The translations under genes were made by a program, and so were the position numbers. From assembly GCF_004135205.1 (NCBI RefSeq), contig NZ_CP035490.1, positions 3,675,501 through 3,739,500 of the forward strand: a stretch of DNA of 64,000 bases, given 5' to 3'. Below the pieces are notes generated by a model. The model saw only the letters and a program-made list of their open reading frames with translations. It did not search any database and was not told the origin of the DNA. The first letter of the stretch is position 1. The number at the start of each line of letters is the position of its first letter. This document shows, piece by piece, positions 35,031 to 42,410 of this stretch. Origin of the DNA: Hahella sp. KA22 (GTDB taxonomy: Bacteria; Pseudomonadota; Gammaproteobacteria; Pseudomonadales; Oleiphilaceae).

Positions 35031-35861
35031 ATGCCCAATCAAGTCAATGAAGCGATAGAAAACCACTATACCCGCCCAGATGTGGGAAGCCTTATATTGG
35101 CGGCGTTGGCGCGGGCGGGGAAGAACCTGGATCAGCTCACTCCGGAAGATTTGACGCCAATTGATGCGTTCCATATTCGCGGTCGCGCGGCGACGCTCGA
35201 GCTGGCCCAGGTGGTGGAGCTGGATGCGGAGAAGCAGGTGCTTGATGTCGGCAGCGGTATTGGCGGGACCTCTCGGTGTCTCGCGCAGAAATTTGGCTGC
35301 CGCGTCACTGGCGTTGATCTGACTGACGAATATTGTCGCGCCGCCGCCATGTTATCCGCCAAAGTTGGCCTGCAAGCTCTGACCGACTATCGCCAGGGAG
35401 ACGCCGTTAATCTGCCGTTTGAGGATGATACGTTTGATGTCGTGTGGACTGAGCATGTCGCCATGAATATTCCAGACAAAGCACGGCTATACCATGAGAT
35501 GTATCGGGTGTTGAAGCCGGGGGGCATGGTGGCGATATATGATGTTATGGCTGGACCCTCTGAGCCGGTGTTGTTTCCTGTTCCCTGGGCGCGCACGCCA
35601 GAGACGAGCTTTCTTGTTGAGCCCGTTGAGCTACGCCAATTGTTGGAAGATACAGGCTTTGTTATTTCGGATTGGACGGATTCAACAGAGGCGGCGCGAA
35701 CGTGGTTCGCCTCATTGGTGGAAAAGATCCAGAAAAACGGCCTGCCGCCGCTGGGCTTTCATGTATTGATGGGGAGCGCCTTCCAGGCTATGGCGCAAAA
35801 TCAGGGGCGGAACCTGCAGGAAGGTCGCATTGTGCTCGGGCAAATCGTTGCAAGGAAGTAG
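35031..35861 (+). CDS. Class I SAM-dependent methyltransferase (methyltransferase type 11)
   Basis: A 276-residue enzyme. The SAM-binding motif I is VLDVGSGIGGTSRCLA near residue 68, motif II GVDLTDEYC, motif III NLPFEDDTFDVVWTEHVAMN, and a late motif VLKPGGMVAIYDV. The N-terminal region (LTPEDLTPIDAFHIRGRAAT) is typical of the subgroup related to sarcosine/dimethylglycine methyltransferases and small-molecule O/N-methyltransferases. The substrate is unknown. It is the first gene inside the segment bracketed by the inverted 146-bp elements and faces the convergent lectin gene 77 bases away. Confidence 0.87.
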   Translation: MPNQVNEAIENHYTRPDVGSLILAALARAGKNLDQLTPEDLTPIDAFHIRGRAATLELAQVVELDAEKQVLDVGSGIGGTSRCLAQKFGCRVTGVDLTDEYCRAAAMLSAKVGLQALTDYRQGDAVNLPFEDDTFDVVWTEHVAMNIPDKARLYHEMYRVLKPGGMVAIYDVMAGPSEPVLFPVPWARTPETSFLVEPVELRQLLEDTGFVISDWTDSTEAARTWFASLVEKIQKNGLPPLGFHVLMGSAFQAMAQNQGRNLQEGRIVLGQIVARK

Positions 35862-35938
35862 CAAGGCTGTATTGCCGAGCAGGCGCTTCCTTGCGCCTGG
35901 CTGTTAGCAGGTCAATCTTATGCCTGCGTCAATGATGC

Positions 35939-36460
35939 TTATTGTGTCGACAACGATTTCGCTGCTCCTCTGGGTACTGTAATCACCCATAGTTCGCTCG
36001 CATCGATGGAGCCTGTGGAACAGCTTTTATGGTAGACGCTTGAATTAGAGCTGCCAGGGGTAACGTAAAGGCAGTTGGAATTACTGCGGTTCTTCAATTG
36101 TACTGCGCCAGTGGAAGTATAAATCGGCGTGAAACGTTGATGATTGGAGTTGTCGCAGGCTTGCGTATATACACCGGAATAATCACTGTCCACATGTAGA
36201 CATACATCTGTGTAATAAGCATTTCTAAAACGCAATGAACCGTCGGCAAGATATTCCGTCCGCCAGTTGATGCGTTCGAAATCACTCCCCGTGTATTCAT
36301 AGGCGGGGTAAGTAAACACATAGCCTGCGCCATTATGATAATTAACCAATAGTTGTCCGGTAAAAACATTCTCTAATGCCGAATTGACATAATCCTGGGC
36401 GTGGCTGGTTTGCGCGATTGCTGCGCTGATAATAAGTGCGGGTAAAATTCTAGATAACAT
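35939..36460 (-). CDS. Secreted ricin-type lectin protein, CdtA/CdtC-like
   Basis: A 173-residue protein with signal peptide (MLSRILPALIISAAIAQTSHA). The mature part fits a ricin B/beta-trefoil lectin as in CdtA and CdtC: RFRNAYYTDVCLHVDSDYSG, TQACDNSNHQRFTPIY, VQLKNRSNSNCLYV and HKSCS, with Cys pairs at repeat positions and a Q-x-F/W pattern. It begins 23 bases after the CdtB-like gene on the same strand, so the two are co-transcribed. CDT holotoxins use two lectin subunits to bring CdtB to the cell surface; only one lectin gene is visible here. The lectin call rests on this pattern and the neighbour. Confidence 0.72.
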   Translation of the reverse strand: MLSRILPALIISAAIAQTSHAQDYVNSALENVFTGQLLVNYHNGAGYVFTYPAYEYTGSDFERINWRTEYLADGSLRFRNAYYTDVCLHVDSDYSGVYTQACDNSNHQRFTPIYTSTGAVQLKNRSNSNCLYVTPGSSNSSVYHKSCSTGSIDASELWVITVPRGAAKSLSTQ

Positions 36461-36483
36461 ATTTAATAGTCCTGATTATTGAA

Positions 36484-37350
36484 TTAATAACGTTGAAATC
36501 TGACAGGGGTATGGTCTGAAGAAAGTTGTCCGACCAGTGACGCAATGCCTAATAGCGCGCGCATTAAGTTAGCGCCGCCTGTGATGGAGCCGGTGACGGC
36601 GTAATCGAGGTTGCCCCCGCTGCGCTGGGTGGCGGAGCCTTGATTGACGAGATTGATGTTGGCGTGAACAGCCGGATGGTTGTTCGCCAGTTGCGTATTC
36701 AGCGCCTGAGGACTGCGGTTCCAGTCGCCCATGATCATGAAGGGGGCGTTGTTGTTCGCTGTAGCGAAGTAGTTATGCACCGCGTTTACGATCAGTGCGG
36801 CGTCTGTTCCCCCATTGGCGGAAGCGTGAATGGAGAAATAAGTGTCTCCGGCATTGCCCACTTCTACGCCCAGAATGGGACGGGCGCTGGCGTAACTGGC
36901 GGGAGGAGGGAGGATAATCACCCGGTTGGCGCGCTCTTCCGTGACGATGGCGACGTTAACCCGGTTGGCGCCAGTGTCGTTGCGTGAAAAATAGATCCAA
37001 CGGTAGTCAGGGCGAGAGCGCGTGCCAATATTCCAACGGTATTCTTCAACCGGAACCTGAACGGCATGGGGATTATCCAGTCGCGGCGGGGTAAGTTGCG
37101 GCATCAGTTCAGCGGATTCAGGAACCGAACCGGCTTCCTGAATCGCCAATACTTGCGCGCGATCAGAGCCGCTCACCAACTGGCGGATACTTACGTTCCA
37201 TTTACTTTCGGATGCATGGCTGGAGCCTTGCAAGTTCCAGGTAACCGCAACTCGGTCGAATAATGCGGCATGAGAAAGTGGAACAACCAGTAACGTTAAT
37301 GTCCAAAAGGACAGTTGTTTGAATATCCATCGATAAACCTGAATAGGCAT
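36484..37350 (-). CDS. cdtB: Cytolethal distending toxin B-like nuclease (DNase I/EEP fold)
   Basis: A 288-residue protein with a signal peptide ending SHA-ALF near residue 29. The CdtB signature is strong: VTWNLQGSSHASESKWN at 37-52, IRQLVSG, LAIQEAGSVP, EEYRWNIGTRSRPDYRWIYF, and SSDHTPVRF at the end. The catalytic and metal residues of the DNase I family are in place: Asn39, Glu72, His175 (FSIHASANGG), Asp209 and Asn211 (GDWNRSP), Asp279 and His280. CdtB enters eukaryotic nuclei and cuts DNA, or acts as a phosphoinositide phosphatase in some homologues. Its only evident partner is the lectin protein 23 bases downstream. A hairpin (37387-37408) lies in its leader. Confidence 0.9.
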   Translation of the reverse strand: MPIQVYRWIFKQLSFWTLTLLVVPLSHAALFDRVAVTWNLQGSSHASESKWNVSIRQLVSGSDRAQVLAIQEAGSVPESAELMPQLTPPRLDNPHAVQVPVEEYRWNIGTRSRPDYRWIYFSRNDTGANRVNVAIVTEERANRVIILPPPASYASARPILGVEVGNAGDTYFSIHASANGGTDAALIVNAVHNYFATANNNAPFMIMGDWNRSPQALNTQLANNHPAVHANINLVNQGSATQRSGGNLDYAVTGSITGGANLMRALLGIASLVGQLSSDHTPVRFQRY

Positions 37351-37858
37351 TAAAACATCCTCTATTGTGATATATCTTCTCGTTTTGAATGCGAATGCCT
37401 TCGCATTCGAATTAATTAAACAACGCCTTCTGGTTTTGGTTCCCTGTTTTCGATTAAAAGACTCTCATAAAAAGGATATTTGACCTGATTTAAATGAATG
37501 GCGGGGTAAGTGTTTTTATAAGGCCAATCCGGAGAGCGTCCGGTGAGATTTATATGTTTGTGATGGTATGTTGTGTATTTCCCCGAGGAGTACTCGAAAA
37601 TTTATAGTTGGCAGACTTTATGAACTCCATTTAACGACATTGATGTCTGGCGAAATTGGGGGCATGAATTAAAGGTGAACTTGCAAATAGCCGGGCGTAT
37701 CTCTGACTGATTTTATTGAGAATAATCTCAAAATATATAAAGGGCGCAGAACAAAATGCTCGCTATTTTAAGTCTGGGCGAAGGTATTTGCCCAAATATT
37801 GGAAAGTTAATAGAGCGAGCTTGAAAGCCTGCCGAGTTAATAAACAGGGAGAACGATT
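37351..37858. promoter_or_regulatory. AT-rich divergent promoter region between cdtB-like gene and the 186-residue protein gene
   Basis: 508 bases without a gene, visibly more AT-rich than the rest of the window. A 9-bp hairpin, GAATGCGAA with TTCGCATTC and a TGCC loop, sits at 37387-37408 in the leader of the cdtB-like gene. The region must carry promoters for both flanking genes; several AT-rich -10-like sequences occur and none stands out. Low G+C here fits foreign origin of the toxin segment. Confidence 0.5.
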
Positions 37859-38419
37859 ATGCCAGTAAGATCAAGAGAAGAAGCGGATAGCGGCGACGAG
37901 TTAAGACCCAGATCACGTAGACGCGTGGGAGGGCACGGTATGGAACTGGTAACCGTTACGCAAATGGCTTGCCATACATGGGCGTTGTCCGGCAATCCAG
38001 AGCGTGCTCGAGAAGTGCACCTGCAATACGAGGAGTTATCTAATAGACTGGGTATGCATTATGGGTACGGCTCAAACTTGCGTGGTCGAACGCTTATGCA
38101 GGTTCGCCAGTCAATTATGAAAAGTATTAGTGAATTATGCGACGAAAGAACGGAGCGTATGGGCAACCGGGTTTTCTTATGTGGGGGATTTAGAAACGGT
38201 CAAGTTTGTCCCGAGCATGTATGGTTGGAAGATCACACTGCTACTAGAACCTACGACACCTTCATTGATCAGCCTGTGAGATATCGCCGTTGTGTTGGCG
38301 TTGACAACCAGCCTTTTCGGCCTGGATGCGAAAGGGAAGCCTTTGCCGCGAATGAAATTGCCCGAGTGCTTATGCAGGGTTATACAAGCGGACAGGTACG
38401 GAGCCTTCCACGGGGTTAA
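37859..38419 (+). CDS. Unknown 186-residue basic protein in the toxin segment
   Basis: No family was recognised. The ATG has a good ribosome-binding site (GGGAGAACGATT). The first 25 residues are very polar and basic (RPRSRRRVGG) with no signal peptide. The rest contains a Cys near residue 38 (QMACHTWAL), EHVWLED near residue 120 and YDTFIDQPV near residue 132, an order (Cys, His, Asp) that would suit a papain-like hydrolase. This is speculation from spacing only. It has five Cys in all. It is transcribed divergently from the cdtB-like gene, and the second 146-bp element starts nine bases after its stop. An effector role is possible from location. Confidence 0.6.
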   Translation: MPVRSREEADSGDELRPRSRRRVGGHGMELVTVTQMACHTWALSGNPERAREVHLQYEELSNRLGMHYGYGSNLRGRTLMQVRQSIMKSISELCDERTERMGNRVFLCGGFRNGQVCPEHVWLEDHTATRTYDTFIDQPVRYRRCVGVDNQPFRPGCEREAFAANEIARVLMQGYTSGQVRSLPRG

Positions 38420-38428
38420 AGACGTATT

Positions 38429-38574
38429 ATTAATCCGGCAGACAAATAGCTTCCTTCTATTTGTCTGCAACGACAGGGCCTGCACAGGTCAGGCCCTGTC
38501 TCCCGCGGCTTGTCGCCGCGCAGGCGCGTCCATTCTCCTGGTGATTAACATGCCAATATCATTGCCATGTTAAT
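38429..38574 (-). repeat. 146-bp five-hairpin repeat element, copy 2 (inverted)
   Basis: Reverse complement of copy 1, same length and the same ATTAAT...ATTAAT ends. It differs mainly in the left arm of H2 (CAGGAGA in place of CAGGCGC on the element's own strand), which breaks that hairpin; H1, H3, H4 and H5 are intact. With copy 1 it encloses 34862-38574 as inverted flanks. Confidence 0.95.
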
Positions 38575-38686
38575 AATCAACGAGCGGCCAATCCATAGCA
38601 AAGGTTTGGCCGTTTTCTGCGTTTTGTCTCTGCGCTTATTGGGGCATGCTGCTGCAATTATTACTATGAATAGCCGAGAGGCTGGC

Positions 38687-38974
38687 TCATTGCGGCTGAA
38701 ACAAATCGTCGCCAAGCTGGTCGATGGCGGTTTTTACCTTCATCAAGGTAATTTCATTGCATTGTTCTTTGCTGGGGATCTGGTCGGCGCGGATGAACTG
38801 GTGTTCGCGAACCTCGCCGTCGATCTCTTTGCGAATAATCGCGCCGACGCCGTAATTTCCACCCAGGTTACGGGGTTTCAGAATTATCTGGAAACCTTTG
38901 TGTTCGATAATATCTTCCGGTTCAGGGGCTTTTTCGCCGCCGAACATGGATTTAAAAAATGAGCCCAGGCCCAT
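38687..38974 (-). CDS. HlyU-family small protein
   Basis: A 95-residue protein that matches the HlyU domain: N-terminal MGLGSFFKSMFGG, then HKGFQIILKPRN, GVGAIIRKEIDGEVREHQFIRAD and a helical C-terminus ending GDDLFQPQ. This family (as in Rhizobium and other proteobacteria) is named as a transcriptional activator but is unrelated to the ArsR-type Vibrio HlyU, and its function is poorly known. AGGAGAAAAGC precedes the ATG. It is just outside the element-bracketed toxin segment. Confidence 0.82.
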   Translation of the reverse strand: MGLGSFFKSMFGGEKAPEPEDIIEHKGFQIILKPRNLGGNYGVGAIIRKEIDGEVREHQFIRADQIPSKEQCNEITLMKVKTAIDQLGDDLFQPQ

Positions 38975-39430
38975 GCTTTTCTCCTGTCTATAACAAGGTA
39001 ATGAGGACGTATGAGGTCACACTCAGTCGCTTATTGTGGCGTAAGCGCGGGATTTTTCAAATGGGTGAGGTTCTGGTCCAACATCCGGCGCTTAGAAGTA
39101 TTAAGTCGGCGGATCTACTTGTCCGACACGGCAGGCTCTGCGGTTGGCCTAGTGGGAGAGACCAATCAAGTGGGTAAAATCGCAAAAGGATGATGACTTT
39201 TTGACCGATTGATACATTTATTAATAATCTTAAAGTAATCAATTAAGATCGCCGTGGTATTATAAACAAATGAATGTTTGTTCTGGACGACAAACAGGGT
39301 AATATAAATCGGCCTCAAATTGTCTTGATGCGCCGCCTCCACTATATTGAACGAAACCTGTCCACCATCGGATTCCGACTTCTCGGACAGTTTTTCAATT
39401 AACTCGATAGCTAAAAACGATTACTCATAC
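38975..39430. other. Intergenic region without a supported gene
   Basis: 456 bases between the HlyU-family gene and the next small gene. Short overlapping frames on both strands have no ribosome-binding site or protein-like sequence. No repeat or hairpin of note was seen. Confidence 0.45.
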
Positions 39431-39646
39431 ATGCAGTTAAAGATATTAAAGGATCTGAAAAAGCTCAGCCCACGGGAAGTCTCGCAACGCTTGTCAGAAG
39501 CGCTGCAGGAAATGGACACAAGCATGAAAGATCGCAAACAGGAAGACTTCAAGCGGAAACTGGATCAGTTAATGGCGGAATATCACAAGGATATATCCGA
39601 CGTGATTGATATTCTGTCTCTTAACGAAATTCATACACCAGATTAA
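39431..39646 (+). CDS. Small hypothetical helical protein
   Basis: From ATG 39431 this is a 71-residue, highly charged, helical protein (LKKLSPREVSQRLSEALQEM, then FKRKLDQLMAEYHKDISDVI). The frame can be extended to a TTG at 39347, but the added sequence is Ser-rich and non-homologous in style. The ribosome-binding site is weak for both starts. No family was recognised and the function is unknown. Confidence 0.45.
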   Translation: MQLKILKDLKKLSPREVSQRLSEALQEMDTSMKDRKQEDFKRKLDQLMAEYHKDISDVIDILSLNEIHTPD

Positions 39647-39961
39647 ATTAAGTTCCCGCGCGTAACCGTCTCTTTCACGAGCAGTCTTTATAGTGAGCAG
39701 TAGAATGATGGCAGACGCCGAGTCGTCCGCCGTACGGTGTTACTTCGTCTTTAAGTTATTGCTATCATATGCGCCGGCTGAGCCGCCGCACTGCGTCTGC
39801 ACGCCCGAATTATCCGCCGCCGGGCCAACAAGTTTATTTGTCTGTTGCTGTCGTATCACAAGCCCGGCGCGTATTTGCGCTTCGAATGACGCGCACATGC
39901 ATATTAATTAATCAGCAACGGAATCCAGCATCAACATAGCTAAGGATTAAGAGAGAAAATA
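39647..39961. other. Upstream region of the DUF2760/Hsp70 operon
   Basis: 315 bases with no supported gene; a 72-codon frame at 39693 is Cys/Pro-rich and unconvincing. It presumably contains the operon promoter, but no sigma-32-type pair was recognised by eye. Confidence 0.4.
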
Positions 39962-40555
39962 ATGAATCTGAATTTAACCGCAATGCCCACAACAATTGAT
40001 CTGTTGCATTTGGGGTTGGCTGTATTCGCAATTGTATTTCTGGCGGCGTGGCTGAGCGCCAGAAAAAATGCGCAATCACAGAGCGTCGCGACGCAGCCTG
40101 CGCCGCAACCGGTTGAAAAGCCCGCCGAACCGGCGCCGGAAGTCAAACCGGAACCTGTTAACCCGTTTAAAGATTCAACACCGGATTCAGCCCTGCAGTT
40201 ATTGGCCCTGTTACAACAGAACGCGCGCTTTATCGATTTCCTGAAAGAAGACCTGGCTGGTTTCAGCGATGCGGATATCGGCGCTGCGGCGCGTGTCGTG
40301 CATGAAGGCGGCCAAAAGACCCTGAACGAATACTTCACTCTGGCGCCGCTGCGTCAGGAGGAAGAAGAAACCCGCGTCACGCTGCCGGAAGGATTCAACG
40401 CCTCCGAAGTGCGCTTGACCGGCAATGTCGCAGGCCAGGCGCCATTCACCGGCGTATTGGTGCATCGCGGCTGGAAGGCGGTGGACGTGAAGTTGCCGAA
40501 ACTCGCCAAAGAGCATGACGCCGCTATTATCGCGCCGGCGGAGGTCGAACTATGA
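39962..40555 (+). CDS. DUF2760 domain protein, membrane-anchored
   Basis: A 197-residue protein. One membrane segment near the N-terminus (LHLGLAVFAIVFLAAWLSA, about 15-33) is followed by a Pro/Glu-rich linker (about 38-70) and a DUF2760 domain (about 75-197), with landmarks LLALLQQNARFIDFLKEDL, FSDADIGAAARVVHEGGQ and FTGVLVHRGWKAVDVKLPKL. DUF2760 proteins occur next to Hsp70-like genes, as here. Its stop overlaps the first Hsp70 start by four bases (ATGA). It may tether the Hsp70 proteins to the inner membrane; that is inference from operon structure. Confidence 0.85.
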   Translation: MNLNLTAMPTTIDLLHLGLAVFAIVFLAAWLSARKNAQSQSVATQPAPQPVEKPAEPAPEVKPEPVNPFKDSTPDSALQLLALLQQNARFIDFLKEDLAGFSDADIGAAARVVHEGGQKTLNEYFTLAPLRQEEEETRVTLPEGFNASEVRLTGNVAGQAPFTGVLVHRGWKAVDVKLPKLAKEHDAAIIAPAEVEL

Positions 40556-42408
40556 GCGATATGAATGCCGATAGATCGCCCCGTTATAGTGTGGGCATCG
40601 ACCTGGGCACCACCAACTGCGTGCTGTCCTATATTGAGCTGACCGATGAAAGCGGTCAGGCGCTGGACGAAGACCAACTGCTGCAGGACGTGATGCCCGT
40701 GCCGCAACTGACCCGTCCAGGCAGTGTGGAGGAAAAGAAGCAATTGCCGTCCTTTTTGTACCAACCCCATGAATCCGAACTGGGAGAAGGGGAGTTGGCC
40801 TTGCCCTGGACCGGCAAAGCAGACGCCCTTGTAGGCGGCGTCGCTCGTGAATTAGGGTCGAAAACGCCGATTCGTCTGGTGGCCAGCGCTAAAAGCTGGC
40901 TGTGTCATGGCGGCGTTGACTGCCGTTCCGATTTTCTTCCCCTGAACAGCCCGGAAGAAGTGGCGCGTATTTCTCCTCTGGCGGCGACGATCCGTTATCT
41001 GGAGCATCTGTGCAACGCCTGGAATCATAACCACCCGGGCTATCCGCTGAATGAACAGGACGTGGTGGTGACGGTGCCTGCATCGTTCGATCCGGCTGCG
41101 CGCGACCTCACTGTAGAAGCGGTGAAAGCCGCCGGTCTTGGTAATCTGACCCTGTTGGAAGAGCCTCAAGCCGCAGTCTATAACTGGATCAAGGCCAGCG
41201 GCGGTTCCTGGCGCGACCAGGTGGGCGTTGGCGACATTGTGCTGGTGGTGGACATCGGCGGCGGCACCACGGACCTGTCCTTGATTGCGGTCACTGAGCA
41301 GGACGGCGGACTGGAACTGAATCGCGTCGCGGTGGGCGAACATATTCTGCTGGGCGGCGACAACATGGACCTGGCTCTGGCTTATCGGGTGAAGAATAAA
41401 CTGGCGCAGGAAGGCAAAGAGCTGCAGCCCTGGCAGATTCAGGCGATCGTTCATGGTTGCCGCGACGCCAAAGAAGCACTGCTGTCGGATCAGGACGTCA
41501 ACGCTGTGCCGATTGTCGTGCCCAGCCGAGGTTCGAAATTGCTGGGAGGCTCTTTGCGCACTGAGTTGACGCGGGACGAGGTGCAGCAGACTCTGGTGGA
41601 AGGCTTTTTCCCCCAGGTCGGCGTTCATGAACATCCGAAGCAGCAAATGCGGCGCGCGCTGACCCAGATCAGCCTGCCTTACGCTCAGGACGCGGCGGTC
41701 ACTCGCCATCTGGCGGCGTTTCTGAGTCGTCAGCACGCCGCCGCCAACGAACTGCTGGCGCAAAACGAAAGCGAATTTATCAAACCCACCGCGGTGTTGT
41801 TTAATGGCGGCGTACTTAAAGCGCCGGCTTTATCCTCGCGTCTGATGAGCATCATCAATAACTGGCTAAGCGATGCTGGCGCGCCTTCCGCAAGGTTGTT
41901 GCAGGACAGCGATCTCGACCTGGCGGTAGCCTGCGGGGCGGCCTATTACGGCTATGTGCGCCGTGGACGCGGAGTGCGTATTCGCGGCGGCATCGCCAGC
42001 GCCTATTATGTGGGAATAGAGAGCGCCATGCCGGCGGTGCCGGGTATGGAAGCTCCGATGGAAGCCCTCTGCGTTGCGCCTTTCGGCATGGAAGAAGGCT
42101 CGGAAGTGAAGGTGGAGAGCCAGGAGCTGGGCCTGATCGTTGGCGAGCCGGTCCGCTTCAAATTCTTCGGCTCCACGTTGCGCCGCGATGACGAGCCGGG
42201 CATGGTGCTGGACGCCTGGGGTCCGGATGAACTGGAAGAGTTGCCGGAAATCCAGGCCTCGTTACCGGCGGAAGGGCGTCGTCCGGGGGAAATCGTACCG
42301 GTGCGTTTGTCGGCGCGGGTCACCGAAGTCGGCACCCTGTGTCTGGAAGCCATTCCCAGAAACGGCGATGCGAGATGGCAGGTTGAGTTCGACGTACGCG
42401 AGGGCTGA
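40552..42408 (+). CDS. Hsp70 (DnaK-like) family protein
   Basis: A 618-residue protein with an actin-like ATPase domain: phosphate 1 motif GIDLGTTNCVLSY near residue 16, phosphate 2 VVDIGGGTTDLSL near residue 232, and the adenosine motif FNGGVLKAPAL near residue 420. The C-terminal 150 residues form a reduced substrate-binding-like region and lack the DnaK-type lid and EEVD-like tail. It belongs to the uncharacterised paired-Hsp70 group, not to DnaK, HscA or HscC. It is overlapped by the DUF2760 gene and its stop is two bases before the second Hsp70 start. An unknown client-specific chaperone role is likely. Confidence 0.88.
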   Translation: MSDMNADRSPRYSVGIDLGTTNCVLSYIELTDESGQALDEDQLLQDVMPVPQLTRPGSVEEKKQLPSFLYQPHESELGEGELALPWTGKADALVGGVARELGSKTPIRLVASAKSWLCHGGVDCRSDFLPLNSPEEVARISPLAATIRYLEHLCNAWNHNHPGYPLNEQDVVVTVPASFDPAARDLTVEAVKAAGLGNLTLLEEPQAAVYNWIKASGGSWRDQVGVGDIVLVVDIGGGTTDLSLIAVTEQDGGLELNRVAVGEHILLGGDNMDLALAYRVKNKLAQEGKELQPWQIQAIVHGCRDAKEALLSDQDVNAVPIVVPSRGSKLLGGSLRTELTRDEVQQTLVEGFFPQVGVHEHPKQQMRRALTQISLPYAQDAAVTRHLAAFLSRQHAAANELLAQNESEFIKPTAVLFNGGVLKAPALSSRLMSIINNWLSDAGAPSARLLQDSDLDLAVACGAAYYGYVRRGRGVRIRGGIASAYYVGIESAMPAVPGMEAPMEALCVAPFGMEEGSEVKVESQELGLIVGEPVRFKFFGSTLRRDDEPGMVLDAWGPDELEELPEIQASLPAEGRRPGEIVPVRLSARVTEVGTLCLEAIPRNGDARWQVEFDVREG

Positions 42409-42410
42409 GA

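Noticed and set aside
38567..38962. 131-codon plus-strand frame opposite the HlyU-family gene
   Set aside because: The minus-strand product is a recognised HlyU-family protein with a good ribosome-binding site.
39693..39911. 72-codon frame upstream of the DUF2760 gene
   Set aside because: Cys- and Pro-rich sequence without ribosome-binding site or domain; treated as non-coding.
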